A DNA stretch of 64,000 nt. It comes from Methylomonas lenta. Lineage in GTDB: Bacteria; Pseudomonadota; Gammaproteobacteria; Methylococcales; Methylomonadaceae. The stretch is taken from positions 1 through 64,000 of the forward strand of contig NZ_LUUI01000077.1 in NCBI RefSeq assembly GCF_001644015.1. The letters are read 5' to 3'. Positions 16,035-26,232 of the stretch are shown here, piece by piece (positions within the stretch are counted from its first letter, which is position 1; each line of letters opens with the position of its first letter). The position numbers and the translations under genes are program-made. The notes below the pieces were generated by a model. It was given only the letters and a program-made list of their open reading frames with translations, had not been told where the DNA came from and ran no database searches.

Positions 16035-18209
16035 TTATTTAATAAATAACATTTCTTGATAAGTGGGATACGGCCATAATTCGTCAGCGATTTCACCTTC
16101 CAGTTCATCGGCAAACTGACGCACCTCATCCATCAGGGGGCGGATAGTCTGCGCGCAGAACTGCAAATGTTCTTCAATCGTGGCAAAATCATGCTTGGCA
16201 AGCGTAGCGCTGAGTGTATCCGCGGTTGCGGTCATTGAGGTTAAGAGTCCAGCAATCAGAACCAGGCGCTCATTTCCCAACTCAACACCATTGGTTTTAA
16301 GACTGCTTAACGTAGCCGAAAGATCTGACAGATATTTCACTGCAGCCGGATAAATCCCGGTTTTTGCCATGCCGACCACCAATTTAGCCTCTACCTCAAT
16401 TGCCAGTATGTACTGCTCGGCGTAGATTTCAAATCGGCTGGCGAGTTCGACGGGTGACAATACACCGAGTTTTTCGAATAACTCTTGCACGTCGGGTTCT
16501 TTTAACACCGGCAAGGCATCGGCTGCGGTTTTTAGATTACGTAAACCGCGTTCTTCGACCGCCATTTTGTGCCATTCGGCAGAATAGCCATTGCCGCCGA
16601 AAACCACGGCGCCATGTTGATCGATTAATGTCTTCAGAGTTTTAAGGATTGCGCCATCGAGATTGATGCCTGCATTCAACTGACTTTCCAGGCTATCGGC
16701 CACCCAATTCAGGGAATCGGCCAGCATGGTATTCATGGTCACCAGCGGACCGGCGACCGATTGACTGGAGCCAACAGCGCGAAATTCAAAGCGGTTACCG
16801 GTAAACGCAAAAGGCGAGGTACGATTTCTGTCACCGGCATCCTTACTAAACACCGGCAGGGTGTTGATGCCTAGATTCATCACGCCGGCGTTTAAGGAGC
16901 CGGTGATTTCACCGTTGCTGATTTGTTCGAAAACATTATCCAGTTGCGAGCCTAAATACACGGACATAATCGCTGGTGGCGCTTCATTTGCACCCAAACG
17001 ATGATCGTTACTGGCGGTGGCGATGGCCGCGCGCAATAACGGACCGTATTTATGCACGCCGCGAATCACTGCGCCGCAGAACAACAGGAACTGTGTGTTT
17101 GCATGCGGTGTATTGCCTGGATCGAGTAAATTGCCTTGGGTAGCATTACCGACCGACCAGTTCACGTGCTTGCCGGAGCCGTTAATGCCTTTGAATGGCT
17201 TTTCGTGCAGCAGACAAACCAGACCGTGTTTTTTGGCAGTATTTTTCAAGATCGTCATTAACAATTGTTGATGATCGGTGGCGACGTTGGCGGATTCAAA
17301 AAACGGTGCAATCTCGAATTGACCGGGCGCCACTTCGTTGTGACGGGTCTTGGCTGGAATGCCCAGACGGTATAGCTGCTGTTCCACATCCTGCATGTAA
17401 ACCTGAACCCGTTCAGGTATTGCACCGAAATAATGATCATCAAACTGCTGACCTTTTGCCGCCGATGCTCCAAAAAGCGTACGTCCCGCCAGCAACAAAT
17501 CCGGCCGGTTGTTGACGAAATTAGCATCGACCAGAAAATATTCCTGCTCGGCTCCGCAGCTGGAATTTACCGGCGCAATATCGGTATGGCCAATCAGAGA
17601 TAATACGCGTTGTGCGGCTTTGTTCATCGCCGCATTGGCGCGTAATAACGGAGTTTTCTTATCCAGCGCTTCGCCAGTCCAGGAAATAAATACCGTGGGA
17701 ATACATAGCGTCGCCCCATTGTCGGTAGTCATAATGTAGGCGGGACTGGTTACATCCCAGGCGGTATAACCTCGGGCTTCAAAGGTGGAACGAATACCGC
17801 CATTCGGGAACGAGGAACCATCCGGCTCGCCTTGAACTAGCACTTTACCGCCGAATTCAGAGATGACCGAGCCATCGCTCTGTACCGAAATAAAGCCGTC
17901 GTGTTTTTCTGCGGTGGCATTGGTCAACGGATAAAACACATGGGCGTAATACAGCGCGCCCTTTGATAGCGCCCAGTCTTTCATGGCCAGTGCCACCACA
18001 TCGGCGATGGAAACATCCAGCTCCGCGCCGGTTTCAATGGTTTTCTTTAACGATTTAAAAACCTCTTTAGGCAGGCATTCCTTCATTTTGCTTAAGGTAA
18101 ATACATCGCTCGCCCATAAACTAGCCAAAGACTGCGGTGCTTTGGGAGGCATGGGTTGGCGATTAGTAATGTTTTGAACAGCTTGAGTGCGTGCAGAATT
18201 TCCAGCCAT
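16035..18209 (-). CDS. glnN: Type III glutamine synthetase
   Basis: 724 residues, the normal length for GSIII, which forms glutamine from glutamate, ammonia and ATP in the cytoplasm and works as a dodecamer. Diagnostic stretches include [16 protein letters not shown] near 137-152 (a GSIII signature), the metal-binding [11 protein letters not shown] near 218-228, and [18 protein letters not shown] in the ammonia/ATP region. It is unrelated in length to the usual GSI (about 470). ATG 18209 follows AAAGGGAAA. A sigma54 promoter and an NtrC box lie upstream, so expression should rise under nitrogen limitation. It stands alone with no other nitrogen gene beside it. Confidence 0.95.
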   Translation of the reverse strand: MAGNSARTQAVQNITNRQPMPPKAPQSLASLWASDVFTLSKMKECLPKEVFKSLKKTIETGAELDVSIADVVALAMKDWALSKGALYYAHVFYPLTNATAEKHDGFISVQSDGSVISEFGGKVLVQGEPDGSSFPNGGIRSTFEARGYTAWDVTSPAYIMTTDNGATLCIPTVFISWTGEALDKKTPLLRANAAMNKAAQRVLSLIGHTDIAPVNSSCGAEQEYFLVDANFVNNRPDLLLAGRTLFGASAAKGQQFDDHYFGAIPERVQVYMQDVEQQLYRLGIPAKTRHNEVAPGQFEIAPFFESANVATDHQQLLMTILKNTAKKHGLVCLLHEKPFKGINGSGKHVNWSVGNATQGNLLDPGNTPHANTQFLLFCGAVIRGVHKYGPLLRAAIATASNDHRLGANEAPPAIMSVYLGSQLDNVFEQISNGEITGSLNAGVMNLGINTLPVFSKDAGDRNRTSPFAFTGNRFEFRAVGSSQSVAGPLVTMNTMLADSLNWVADSLESQLNAGINLDGAILKTLKTLIDQHGAVVFGGNGYSAEWHKMAVEERGLRNLKTAADALPVLKEPDVQELFEKLGVLSPVELASRFEIYAEQYILAIEVEAKLVVGMAKTGIYPAAVKYLSDLSATLSSLKTNGVELGNERLVLIAGLLTSMTATADTLSATLAKHDFATIEEHLQFCAQTIRPLMDEVRQFADELEGEIADELWPYPTYQEMLFIK

Positions 18210-18251
18210 AGCTTTCCCTTTAGTTTGATAATGAATACAAGCTAAGTGGTG

Positions 18252-18267
18252 AGCAATAATCGATCCA
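18252..18267 (-). promoter_or_regulatory. Sigma54-type promoter of glnN
   Basis: Minus-strand TGGATCGATTATTGCT keeps GG and GC exactly 10 bases apart and ends in TTGCT, fitting a -24/-12 element. It ends 43 bases before the glnN start. The -24 half (TGGATC) deviates from TGGCAC. The NtrC box upstream strengthens the call. Confidence 0.6.
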
Positions 18268-18397
18268 ACAAGCTAGATTAATTGCTTGGTAGGATCAACC
18301 GCGCGGATTGTCGGTGTTTGTAGCTGTTTGGCAAAAAGTTGACGCTGCTTGAATGGTAAATTTGTGAGTGTTATTAGTGCAATGTAATGATATTTAG

Positions 18398-18412
18398 GCA
18401 CAATTTTGGTGC
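18398..18412. promoter_or_regulatory. NtrC binding site
   Basis: GCACAATTTTGGTGC matches the NtrC consensus GCAC-N6-GGTGC exactly. It sits about 130 bp upstream of the sigma54 promoter, a usual enhancer distance. Only one copy was seen. Confidence 0.65.
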
Positions 18413-18803
18413 GAAAATGAATTAATATTTTTAAGGCATTAGCTTGATACCAAGATAGTTAACGCCAAACAACCACCCTATTTATCGTTAAAAGTGGTTA
18501 TTCATGAATGGCATAAGCTGGCAGAGCTATACACTGCAGAACGATCCGAGCCTATGCAAAAATTTAGGGAAATGTATGCAGCGGGATAAATAACGCCCTC
18601 AGTGTAGAAATAGGCTTATGTTTTAGAATTGTCACGCTTAGACCTTGCTCAATTTGAATGGCTTGCAACTTGCGTTAGCTGCTTAAGGTTGGGCGGATTG
18701 CAAAAAGCAGTATCAGTTAGAGATTAGCTGTCGAACAAGGCTAAGCCTCGAAAAGAGTCGCTGAATGAAATACTATATAGCTCCACCCAATTGAACGTAA
18801 GGA
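18413..18803. other. Intergenic region with a possible gene remnant
   Basis: An open frame at 18443-18589 (plus strand, only start GTG 18494) would encode a short peptide ending KFREMYAAG. It has amphipathic, protein-like composition but no ribosome site and no family I recognise. It might be the 3' end of a lost gene. The rest holds the promoter of the lipoprotein gene, not identified. Confidence 0.35.
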
Positions 18804-18809
18804 ATGTTA

Positions 18810-19220
18810 ATGAAAAACCATAAGACTATCGCGCTCTGTCTGGCTTTTACGCTGGGAGCAGGTTGTGCTTCAACAAACAAAACTACAGATCAGGCGGCAC
18901 AGCCAAATACTCAAGCCGCTAAACAGCCGGAGTCGCGAATCGAGGGTAACTTTCCTGCTGATAGTCCGTTTGCAAAAATCAAATTAGGCATGACCCAAGG
19001 CGAAGTCCACGAAATTCTGGGTCAGCCAACCGACACAAAATCCTACCAAACAGGCAAAGCCTGGATACCCTTTTATTTTGGGCCGGATGTGATGCGCACC
19101 GATGAATTTTATAAAGGTGTCGGCATCATCACGTATACCGGCGCGGGGATAGGTGGCGTGCATTGGAAGGTTTTTCGCGCTATTTACAATACCGCCCAAA
19201 TCGGTTTTCCTAACGATTGA
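18810..19220 (+). CDS. Small BamE/SmpA-like lipoprotein
   Basis: 136 residues. A lipoprotein signal ends in GAGC, so Cys near residue 19 would be lipidated. A Thr/Gln-rich linker follows, then a conserved region starting KIKLGMTQGEVHEILGQP, the hallmark of the SmpA/OmlA (BamE-like) fold, here with an atypical C-terminal half containing Tyr and Gly. I chose ATG 18810 since AAGGA stands 6 bases ahead; ATG 18804 would be too close. The next gene starts 17 bp downstream, so the two may be co-transcribed. It is too short and divergent to call BamE itself. Confidence 0.7.
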   Translation: MKNHKTIALCLAFTLGAGCASTNKTTDQAAQPNTQAAKQPESRIEGNFPADSPFAKIKLGMTQGEVHEILGQPTDTKSYQTGKAWIPFYFGPDVMRTDEFYKGVGIITYTGAGIGGVHWKVFRAIYNTAQIGFPND

Positions 19221-19237
19221 TAACGAGTACATACTGG

Positions 19238-20443
19238 ATGTCAGAGAATACTCGAAACGACTTCGACTATGATGTAGTGGTCATCGGTGGTGGCCCTGCA
19301 GGTTCCACGGCAGCAACATTGCTGGCGCAATATGGGCATAAAATTTTGCTGCTGGAACGCGATAAGCATCCGCGTTTTCATATAGGCGAATCCATGTTGC
19401 CGTTTAGCGAGCCGGTTATACAGCGTTTGGGCATCGATTGGAGCGAGGGCAATCAGTTCAAGAGTGGGGCAGTGTTTATCGACGAAAGCAGCGGTCAGCG
19501 CATGTATTTTCCACTGAGCGTCTATCGTAAAACCTATCAGCTGGAAAGAGCGCCTTTCGATCAGTTGCTGTTTGAAAACGCCGCCAAACACGGGGTGGAA
19601 ACGCAGCAGGAAGAAAAGGTGCTTGAAGTATCCTGTGAGGCGGATGGGGTGACGATAGATTCCGATAAGGGCCATTATCGTTGCCGCTATCTGGTGGATG
19701 CCACGGGACGCGCAGCCTTGATGGGTAAAAAAGCACGCAGTATAGAGCGCTTCGAAAATCTGGGTAAATTTGCCGTGTATACCCATTACCAAAACATTCA
19801 ACCAGGCGAAGAAGCCGATGAGCTGTTTCGTTCCGGCAGCATTTATGTGCCGGTAGTGGACATCGGCTGGATTTGGATTATTCCTTTGTCCGGTCGGCGT
19901 TTGAGCGTGGGCTTGGTGGTGCAGAAAGAACGCCCGAAAGACTGCGATGTGGAGGAATTGTTACGCCGTTATCTGGCGGCTTCGCCTATCCTCAACCGCT
20001 TGCTGGCAGGCGCCGAGCAATCCGCACCCATCAGAATCGAGGCCGATTTCAGCTACGGCAACCAAAGCCGTTACGGCATGCGTTACGCCTGCTGCGGTGA
20101 TGCGGCCGGTTTTCTGGACCCGGTGTTTTCCTCCGGGGTTTTCCTGGCATTTACCAGCGCCGCCCGCATCGCCGATCGCATTCATCAAGGCTTAACCGAA
20201 GGCCGCGAAGCCGATCCGCAATTGCACGCCGAAGATGACGAAGCTTATTTAATGGGCTTTAACACCATGCGCTTGTTCGTAGAACGGTTTTACCATTCCA
20301 ACGTGGTACATAATCTGTTTTTTGAGGCACACAGAGATCCTGAATTGACAGCGCAAATTGCCAGACTGTTATCGGGTGATTTGTGGGTGGACGACAACGC
20401 ATTACAGAAAAGTTTGTTAGCGGGTCGCAGAGTAAGTGGTTAA
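19238..20443 (+). CDS. FAD-dependent halogenase-like oxidoreductase
   Basis: 401-residue flavoprotein. The N-terminal dinucleotide-binding motif is VVIGGGPAGSTAA (about 15-27), followed by PRFHIGESMLP near 48-58, typical of flavin-dependent halogenases and related monooxygenases. WIWIIP near 216-221 matches the WxWxIP signature that marks halogenases, and GDAAGFLDPVFSSGVFLA gives the second FAD contact. Start chosen at ATG 19238; an upstream TTG would overlap the lipoprotein gene. The closest type is the phenol/pyrrole carrier-bound halogenase branch or geranylgeranyl-reductase-like enzymes. Substrate unknown; a link with the ACP locus 10 kb away is speculative. Confidence 0.7.
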   Translation: MSENTRNDFDYDVVVIGGGPAGSTAATLLAQYGHKILLLERDKHPRFHIGESMLPFSEPVIQRLGIDWSEGNQFKSGAVFIDESSGQRMYFPLSVYRKTYQLERAPFDQLLFENAAKHGVETQQEEKVLEVSCEADGVTIDSDKGHYRCRYLVDATGRAALMGKKARSIERFENLGKFAVYTHYQNIQPGEEADELFRSGSIYVPVVDIGWIWIIPLSGRRLSVGLVVQKERPKDCDVEELLRRYLAASPILNRLLAGAEQSAPIRIEADFSYGNQSRYGMRYACCGDAAGFLDPVFSSGVFLAFTSAARIADRIHQGLTEGREADPQLHAEDDEAYLMGFNTMRLFVERFYHSNVVHNLFFEAHRDPELTAQIARLLSGDLWVDDNALQKSLLAGRRVSG

Positions 20444-20476
20444 TTGTCTTAAAGATCCTTCATCTGGGCTGAAATA

Positions 20477-20509
20477 GCGTCATTCCGGCAATCCTTGCCT
20501 GAATGACGC
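20477..20509. repeat. REP-like hairpin
   Basis: GCGTCATTC and GAATGACGC pair perfectly and enclose GGCAA/TTGCC with a TCC loop. There is no T run. It is a typical REP-type stem-loop between two genes on the same strand; it could also end transcription of the halogenase-like gene. Confidence 0.5.
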
Positions 20510-20703
20510 ATTGGCATAAACAGCATAAGTGTTGATATTCAGCTGTTAAGATTTTGCCTTTTCGATGGTGTTCAGTTGAAGGCTAATTGAAACGTTCTTG
20601 TCGTGATTTCAACTAGACGATGATTCGACAAACCAAGCGACCTTTGTGCTTGCCAAATTGACAATGTATAGATTTTTTTCTCCAGCATTCAAGTATAGAA
20701 ATT

Positions 20704-23094
20704 GTGAAACCACTTATTTTTGTTGTTTTTCTGATTATTACCGGTTGCGCGTCTGTTGTTTATAAAACAACAGATTTTGAGAGTTTGTACGGGCCTTCAG
20801 CGCCTAAACCTCGGCAGTTGACACCGGATGAGGCGCAACTTGCTTTGCGGCAACATAAAGTCTCATTTACTAAAGACATTAAACACATACTGGATTCACG
20901 TTGTGTGGTTTGCCACGGTTGTTACGATGCGCCGTGCCAGTTGAAATTGGGCTCTATAGAGGGCATCGATAGAGGGGGCAGCAAGCAATTGGTTTATGAT
21001 TTTGCTCGGTTGGAAGCGGCTGATCCGACACGGCTTTTTATTGATGCTACCAATACTGCAGCTTGGCGGAAAAAAGGCTTTCATCCGGTGTTGAATGAGC
21101 GTAACCAAACAGGCGTTGCCAATTTGGATAATTCGGTTCTGGTGAAATTGATTCAGTTGAAACGCCTAAATCCACAACCGATAACCGGCAAGTTGGATGC
21201 GGATTATGATCTTGCCTTTGATCATCCGTTGCAATGTTCTACTGTAGATGAGTTTCCAAAATATCAATTTGAACATCCTAAATGGGGCATGCCTTATGCT
21301 ATGCCAGGCTTGTCTCTAAAGGAAGAGTACAAATTGTTGCAATGGTTGCAGGAAGGGGCAAAATTGGAGCCATCACCGCCGATGTCGGCTCAAGCTACGG
21401 CGGCTATTCAGAAATGGGAACATTATTTCAATGCTTCCAGCCTGAAACAGAAGCTGGTTTTTCGCTATATCTACGAGCATCTGTTCATCGGTCATATGCA
21501 TTTTAAAGGCCAGCCGGAGCATGAATTTTATCGCTGGGTGCGATCTAAAACGCCTTCGGGCCAAGCCATTGAGGAGATTAACACTGTGCGGCCCTATGAT
21601 GATCCTGGCGCCGTTTTTTATTATCGACTGCAACCAGTTATCGAAACCATCGTCGATAAAAATCATTTTGTCTATGAATTAAGTGACGAAAAGATGCAGC
21701 GCTATGATACGTTGTTCTTTGAAACTGATTATGAAGTCACCGCCTTACCAAGCTATGAAGCCTTGATAGCCGCTAATCCTTTTAGTGCGTTTAGCCAATT
21801 ACCGTTGATATCGAAATATCAGTTTCTACTGGATGATGCGCAATATTTTGTCTCGGGTTTTATAAAAGGCCCGGTGTGTCGTGGTGAATCGGCAACTAGC
21901 AGTATACGAGATCATTTTTGGGTGGTTTTTAGTCAACCGGGGATGATAGATCAGCATAAAGTCAGTGCTGCCCTGGCAGAAAATAATCAGATTTTGGGCT
22001 TGCCGGGAGAGGAAAGTGATGAAATTAGTCTGTTCGGTTTTAGTAAATTCGATAAATATGGCGAAGAATACCTAGTCAGGAAAAATGCGTTTTATGAGCA
22101 GGTGTTGCCAAAAGGGCAGGGCTTTGGCCTGCAAAATATTTGGGATGGCGGGGGTGATAATCAGAATGCGGCATTGACGATTTTTAGGCATTTCGATAGC
22201 GCTACCGTGAGCAAAGGCTTTATCGGCGATACCCCGTTAACCGGCTGGGTGATTGATTATCCGATTTTTGAACGACTACACTATCTATTGGTGGCGGGCT
22301 TTAATGTTTTTGGCACAGCGGGGCATCAGTTGGCTACCCGAACTTATATGGATATTGTGCGTCAGGATGCGGAAGATAACTTTCTTCGCTTTATGCCTAT
22401 CAGCCAAAGACAAGCTATTTACAATAGCTGGTATCTTGGTTTAGACGGTTTGCTCACTGATAAGCCTTTGTTCAATATTACGCATGAAACCCAGGTGAAA
22501 TTTAAAACTACGGACTATAAAGAGGAGTTTTTTGAGCAGATTCGGCAAAAATTAGGTAAAGCCGCCGGTATCTCCGATAGCATCAATCACTGTGAGCAAG
22601 CAAGTTGTACGCGGAAGGGTGTATCGTCCACACAGCAGTCTGTCGATAGCCAAATGCGTGACCTGGCAAAGCTAAAGGGGTTGGAATTAAAAGCATTGCC
22701 GGAAATGTCGTTGTTGCGGATAAAAACCAACGATGCTCAAGGCGATTTGGTGTATACGCTGTTAGTGAACAAAGCTTACAGTAATATCTCAAGACTCATA
22801 TTTCAAAACTCCCTACGCCAGCCTGAAAACGATACCTTGACGGTTGTGCCCGGATTTGTCGGCAGTTATCCCAATTTTTTCTTTAATGTGGAAAAAAACC
22901 AGCTGGGCGAATTTGTCAGTCTGGTTCGCAATGCTACTAGCGAAGCAGAATTGGAACAACTATATAGTCAATACGGTATCCGCAGAACTAATCCTGATAT
23001 TTGGCAGCATGCCGATTGGTTTAATCAGCAGCATCCTTTATATAGAGGTTTGGAAGCCGGGTTGTTTGATTTGAATCGGTATGAAAATTTGTAG
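20704..23094 (+). CDS. cti: Cis/trans fatty acid isomerase
   Basis: 796 residues, matching the Cti family of heme enzymes that convert cis- to trans-unsaturated fatty acids in membrane phospholipids during solvent or heat stress. A short lipoprotein-like signal ends at TGC (Cys15); the enzyme acts in the periplasm. The heme motif CVVCH lies at 67-71, set in the family context SRCVVCHGCYDAPCQLK. Start is GTG 20704; the ribosome site is poor. The gene stands alone, with a REP-like hairpin before it and a terminator-like hairpin after it. Confidence 0.92.
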   Translation: MKPLIFVVFLIITGCASVVYKTTDFESLYGPSAPKPRQLTPDEAQLALRQHKVSFTKDIKHILDSRCVVCHGCYDAPCQLKLGSIEGIDRGGSKQLVYDFARLEAADPTRLFIDATNTAAWRKKGFHPVLNERNQTGVANLDNSVLVKLIQLKRLNPQPITGKLDADYDLAFDHPLQCSTVDEFPKYQFEHPKWGMPYAMPGLSLKEEYKLLQWLQEGAKLEPSPPMSAQATAAIQKWEHYFNASSLKQKLVFRYIYEHLFIGHMHFKGQPEHEFYRWVRSKTPSGQAIEEINTVRPYDDPGAVFYYRLQPVIETIVDKNHFVYELSDEKMQRYDTLFFETDYEVTALPSYEALIAANPFSAFSQLPLISKYQFLLDDAQYFVSGFIKGPVCRGESATSSIRDHFWVVFSQPGMIDQHKVSAALAENNQILGLPGEESDEISLFGFSKFDKYGEEYLVRKNAFYEQVLPKGQGFGLQNIWDGGGDNQNAALTIFRHFDSATVSKGFIGDTPLTGWVIDYPIFERLHYLLVAGFNVFGTAGHQLATRTYMDIVRQDAEDNFLRFMPISQRQAIYNSWYLGLDGLLTDKPLFNITHETQVKFKTTDYKEEFFEQIRQKLGKAAGISDSINHCEQASCTRKGVSSTQQSVDSQMRDLAKLKGLELKALPEMSLLRIKTNDAQGDLVYTLLVNKAYSNISRLIFQNSLRQPENDTLTVVPGFVGSYPNFFFNVEKNQLGEFVSLVRNATSEAELEQLYSQYGIRRTNPDIWQHADWFNQQHPLYRGLEAGLFDLNRYENL

Positions 23095-23113
23095 GGCTTG
23101 TTGGGGCTAAATT

Positions 23114-23141
23114 ACAGACTGGGGATAAAACCCCAGTCTGT
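23114..23141. terminator. Hairpin after cti
   Basis: ACAGACTGGGG and CCCCAGTCTGT form a perfect 11-bp stem with a 6-base loop, 20 bases after the cti stop. It lacks a T run but stands between convergent genes, so it may serve both strands. Confidence 0.55.
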
Positions 23142-23282
23142 ATTACTGTGAAAGTACGCAGCGCTTCAATTGCGAACGATGCGCTTCATGTTGTTCAGCA
23201 GAACCTGGCTAACTTTCCATTTGCCGGGGCGATAAAGCTTGTTCATAATCGTTAGACAGATAAAGACCGGTATAACTTCTGT

Positions 23283-23750
23283 TTATTTGTCGTCAGTGGC
23301 CGCGCTGAGCTCTTGTTTGGATTCTTCTTTGGCCTCAGCATTGGGTGTCTCTTTTGCCTGCTCATTGATTTTAACCAGCCAGCCATCTACTCCCACGCAA
23401 TCGCCTTCTGTGGATTTAGCTTCAATATGGATGCGGGCGTAACTATCTCTTAGCTCTTTGGGTAGTTTGGCGGTGACATAATAAAAGGTCTGTTTATCCT
23501 CTATCTGAACTTGCATGGGGATTTTTTTTGCGCTGGCGCCAATGTGTAGTGGGTCAGCGTAGCGGTTGACATGAAAAGAAATCTGCGTTTCCGGTGCTAC
23601 TTCAGCTTTATGGGCGGGTGAAAAATCTCTGAATTTGGGTTTGATGCATTTTTTTTCCGTCTCTTCAGCGGGCGTTTCTGCTAATGCGGCTTGAGCAAAC
23701 ACCAGCGTGGTGAGTAGGATGGCATGTTTCCAGGATTTGGATAATTTCAT
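23283..23750 (-). CDS. Secreted protein of unknown function, paralogue of 45062-45463
   Basis: 155 residues with a signal peptide cleaved after ALA (about residue 22). Start ATG 23750 follows AGAGG; an upstream ATG at 23822 has no ribosome site. The mature domain has CIKPKFRDFSP at its beginning and GDCVGVDGWLVKI at its end, each with one Cys that could form a disulfide. The protein at 45062-45463 has CDKPKYSEFNP and PGCESTDGYLIKV in the same places, with P-I, SA and ARI landmarks between, so the two are paralogues. A Lys/Glu/Ala-rich tail is unique to this copy. Periplasmic, probably an immunoglobulin-like fold; function unknown. Confidence 0.7.
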   Translation of the reverse strand: MKLSKSWKHAILLTTLVFAQAALAETPAEETEKKCIKPKFRDFSPAHKAEVAPETQISFHVNRYADPLHIGASAKKIPMQVQIEDKQTFYYVTAKLPKELRDSYARIHIEAKSTEGDCVGVDGWLVKINEQAKETPNAEAKEESKQELSAATDDK

Positions 23751-23925
23751 AGCGGGCCTCTTGATGTTGTTTTTATTATGCTTTTCCAGGCCAACTTTAA
23801 TCAGTTTTTCGGCATATTTCAATGATTAAACAACCACAGAGTTGTTAAGTAAACTGTAAACTTTTGGCCCATCCTGTTGGATACCATGTAAAATTACCGG
23901 CTTTTCATCAGTAACAGTAGAGCAA

Positions 23926-24492
23926 ATGAGCATAGAACTTAGAGGCACAACCATCCTTGCTGTTCGACGCGGCGATAAAGTCGTTATCGGTGGCGATGGA
24001 CAGGTTACTATGGGGAATACGGTCATGAAAGGCAATGCCCGTAAGGTCAGACGTCTTTATCACGATAAAGTCATTGCCGGATTTGCCGGGGCGACTGCCG
24101 ATGCTTTTACCCTGTTTGAGCATTTTGAGGGTAAGCTGGAAAAACATCGCGGTAATTTGACGCGGGCAGCAGTTGAAATGGCCAAAGACTGGCGGACTGA
24201 TCGAGCGTTACGCAAACTGGAAGCCCTGTTGATTATTGCCGATGCCAAAACTTTGTTAACACTATCCGGTACTGGCGATGTGATTGAACCTGAGCACGAT
24301 TTTATGGCTATTGGTTCCGGTGGCGCATTCGCGCAAAGTGCGGCCAGGGCATTGCTGGATAATACCGAGCTAAGTGCGCGCGAGATAGTCGAAAAATCAT
24401 TGAATATCGCTGCTGATATCTGCATCTATACCAATCATAATCTGCGCATCGAAGAGTTGGATGCGGAGCCGCAAGCGCCGGCTATTTTATAA
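23926..24492 (+). CDS. hslV: ATP-dependent protease subunit HslV
   Basis: 188-residue threonine protease of the HslVU complex, a proteasome-like double hexamer in the cytoplasm. The mature N-terminus TTILAVRR begins at Thr8, implying removal of seven residues; Thr8 is the catalytic residue. GDGQVTMG and the downstream [14 protein letters not shown] match the family. Its partner hslU starts 20 bp downstream. The order hslV-hslU followed by DUF971 and ubiE is common in gammaproteobacteria. Confidence 0.96.
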   Translation: MSIELRGTTILAVRRGDKVVIGGDGQVTMGNTVMKGNARKVRRLYHDKVIAGFAGATADAFTLFEHFEGKLEKHRGNLTRAAVEMAKDWRTDRALRKLEALLIIADAKTLLTLSGTGDVIEPEHDFMAIGSGGAFAQSAARALLDNTELSAREIVEKSLNIAADICIYTNHNLRIEELDAEPQAPAIL

Positions 24493-24512
24493 ACGCTGGA
24501 GAAGAGTTAAAC

Positions 24513-25832
24513 ATGAGTCAAATGACCCCAAGAGAAATCGTCAGCGAACTGGATAAACACATCATCGGTCAGGCTGATGCCAAACGCTCGGTAGCGATTG
24601 CATTACGTAATCGCTGGCGTCGTAGTCAGGTAGCCGTAGAATTGCGCGAGGAAATTACCCCGAAAAATATTCTGATGATAGGTCCTACCGGCGTTGGTAA
24701 AACTGAAATCGCCCGCCGTTTAGCGCGCTTGGCGAATGCACCTTTTATAAAGATAGAAGCCACCAAATTTACCGAGGTGGGTTATGTCGGTCGCGATGTG
24801 GAATCGATTATTCGTGACTTGGTGGATACTGCGGTAAAAATGACCCGCATGTCGGCCATGGAAAAAGTGCAAAACCGGGCGGCCGATGCTGCTGAGGAAC
24901 GCGTGCTGGATATTTTGCTGCCCAGAGCCGAAGGCGGCATGTTGTCTGAAACCGAAGCCTCGACCCGGCAAAAAATGCGCAAAAAACTGCGTGAAGGTGA
25001 TTTAGACGACAAGGAAATTCAAATCGATGTCAATGCTCCCTCAGTAGGCGTAGAAATCATGGCGCCTCCTGGCATGGAAGAAATGACCAGTCAGCTGCAG
25101 GGCATGTTCCAGAATCTCAACAGTGGGCGCACCAAAGCACGCAAGTTGAAAATCAAGGATGCCATGAAATTGCTGCAGGAGGAAGAAGCCGGAAAACTGG
25201 TTAACGAAGACGAAATCAAGCAAACAGCATTGGAGGCTGTTGAGCAACACGGTATCGTGTTTTTGGACGAAATCGACAAAATTTGCAAACGATCAGAAAT
25301 GGGTGGCGGTGAAGTGTCGCGAGAAGGCGTGCAGCGCGATTTGCTGCCGTTAGTGGAAGGCAGTACTGTCACCACCAAATTCGGCATGATCAAAACCGAT
25401 CATATTTTATTCATCGCTTCGGGTGCCTTTCATTTGACCAAGCCGTCGGATTTGATTCCGGAGTTGCAAGGTCGTTTTCCGATTCGAGTGGAGCTGAGTG
25501 CCTTGAGCGCTGATGATTTCGTCCGCATTCTTACCGAACCGGACGCCTCGTTGACAGAGCAATATCAAGCCTTGCTGGCTACCGAAGGTGTGCAGGTGAC
25601 ATTCACCGATGATGGCATCAAACGTATTGCCGAATTGGGTTGGCAGGTCAATGAAAGCGTGGAAAATATCGGCGCCCGACGTTTACATACCATTTTGGAA
25701 AAGCTGCTGGAGGAAATTTCCTTCGATGCGCCGGATTTGACGGACAAAGTCATTAATATCGATGCGACCTATGTAGATGCTCATCTGCAGGAGTTGGCGG
25801 CGGATGAAGACTTGAGTCGTTACATACTTTAA
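24513..25832 (+). CDS. hslU: HslU ATPase/unfoldase
   Basis: 439-residue AAA+ unfoldase that feeds substrates into HslV. Walker A is GPTGVGKT (57-64), Walker B is IVFLDEID near 248-255, and the intermediate I domain (about 110-230) is present. The C-terminal end DEDLSRYIL is the tail that inserts into HslV to activate it. Length is normal. A GGAGAAGAG stretch ahead of the ATG gives the ribosome site. Confidence 0.97.
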   Translation: MSQMTPREIVSELDKHIIGQADAKRSVAIALRNRWRRSQVAVELREEITPKNILMIGPTGVGKTEIARRLARLANAPFIKIEATKFTEVGYVGRDVESIIRDLVDTAVKMTRMSAMEKVQNRAADAAEERVLDILLPRAEGGMLSETEASTRQKMRKKLREGDLDDKEIQIDVNAPSVGVEIMAPPGMEEMTSQLQGMFQNLNSGRTKARKLKIKDAMKLLQEEEAGKLVNEDEIKQTALEAVEQHGIVFLDEIDKICKRSEMGGGEVSREGVQRDLLPLVEGSTVTTKFGMIKTDHILFIASGAFHLTKPSDLIPELQGRFPIRVELSALSADDFVRILTEPDASLTEQYQALLATEGVQVTFTDDGIKRIAELGWQVNESVENIGARRLHTILEKLLEEISFDAPDLTDKVINIDATYVDAHLQELAADEDLSRYIL

Positions 25833-25834
25833 TC

Positions 25835-26224
25835 ATGCGTCTAAAAATCACCCCTTGCCACCACACGCCGACCGAAATCAAGCTGCACAAATTGTCGGCA
25901 ATTTTGGAAGTGCATTTCGACGACGGTAGCATCTTTGAAATGCCGAGTGAATATCTGCGGGTTTATACCCAATCAGCCGAAGCGGTTGGTCATGGCCCGG
26001 GTCAGGAAACTTTGCAGACAGGTAAGCAGGATGTCAGCATTACCGATATTCGGCCAGTAGGCAATTATGCGATTGCCCTGACGTTTAGTGACGGCCACAA
26101 CAGCGGGATTTATTCGTGGGATTTATTGTATAAATTAGGCTCTGATTTTCCGCTGCTGTGGTCGGACTATCTGGAGCAACTTAACGCCGCCGGCATTAGC
26201 CGCAAATCGACTATCAATCATTAA
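25835..26224 (+). CDS. DUF971 domain protein
   Basis: 129 residues with the DUF971 fold (similar to the N-terminal domain of gamma-butyrobetaine hydroxylase). Typical parts are [19 protein letters not shown] and the [11 protein letters not shown] segment. The start lies 2 bp after the hslU stop, so translation is probably coupled. Members are found alone or in iron-sulfur scaffold proteins; the cellular role is not established. Next gene ubiE follows after 8 bp. Confidence 0.85.
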   Translation: MRLKITPCHHTPTEIKLHKLSAILEVHFDDGSIFEMPSEYLRVYTQSAEAVGHGPGQETLQTGKQDVSITDIRPVGNYAIALTFSDGHNSGIYSWDLLYKLGSDFPLLWSDYLEQLNAAGISRKSTINH

Positions 26225-26232
26225 TTCGACTC

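Noticed and set aside
20896-20920. Cytochrome c assignment from CVVCH
   Set aside because: The heme motif is part of the Cti family layout and the full-length protein matches that enzyme.
23850-23900. Sigma32 promoter ahead of hslV
   Set aside because: A CCCAT stretch exists but no CTTGAA-like -35 at proper distance.
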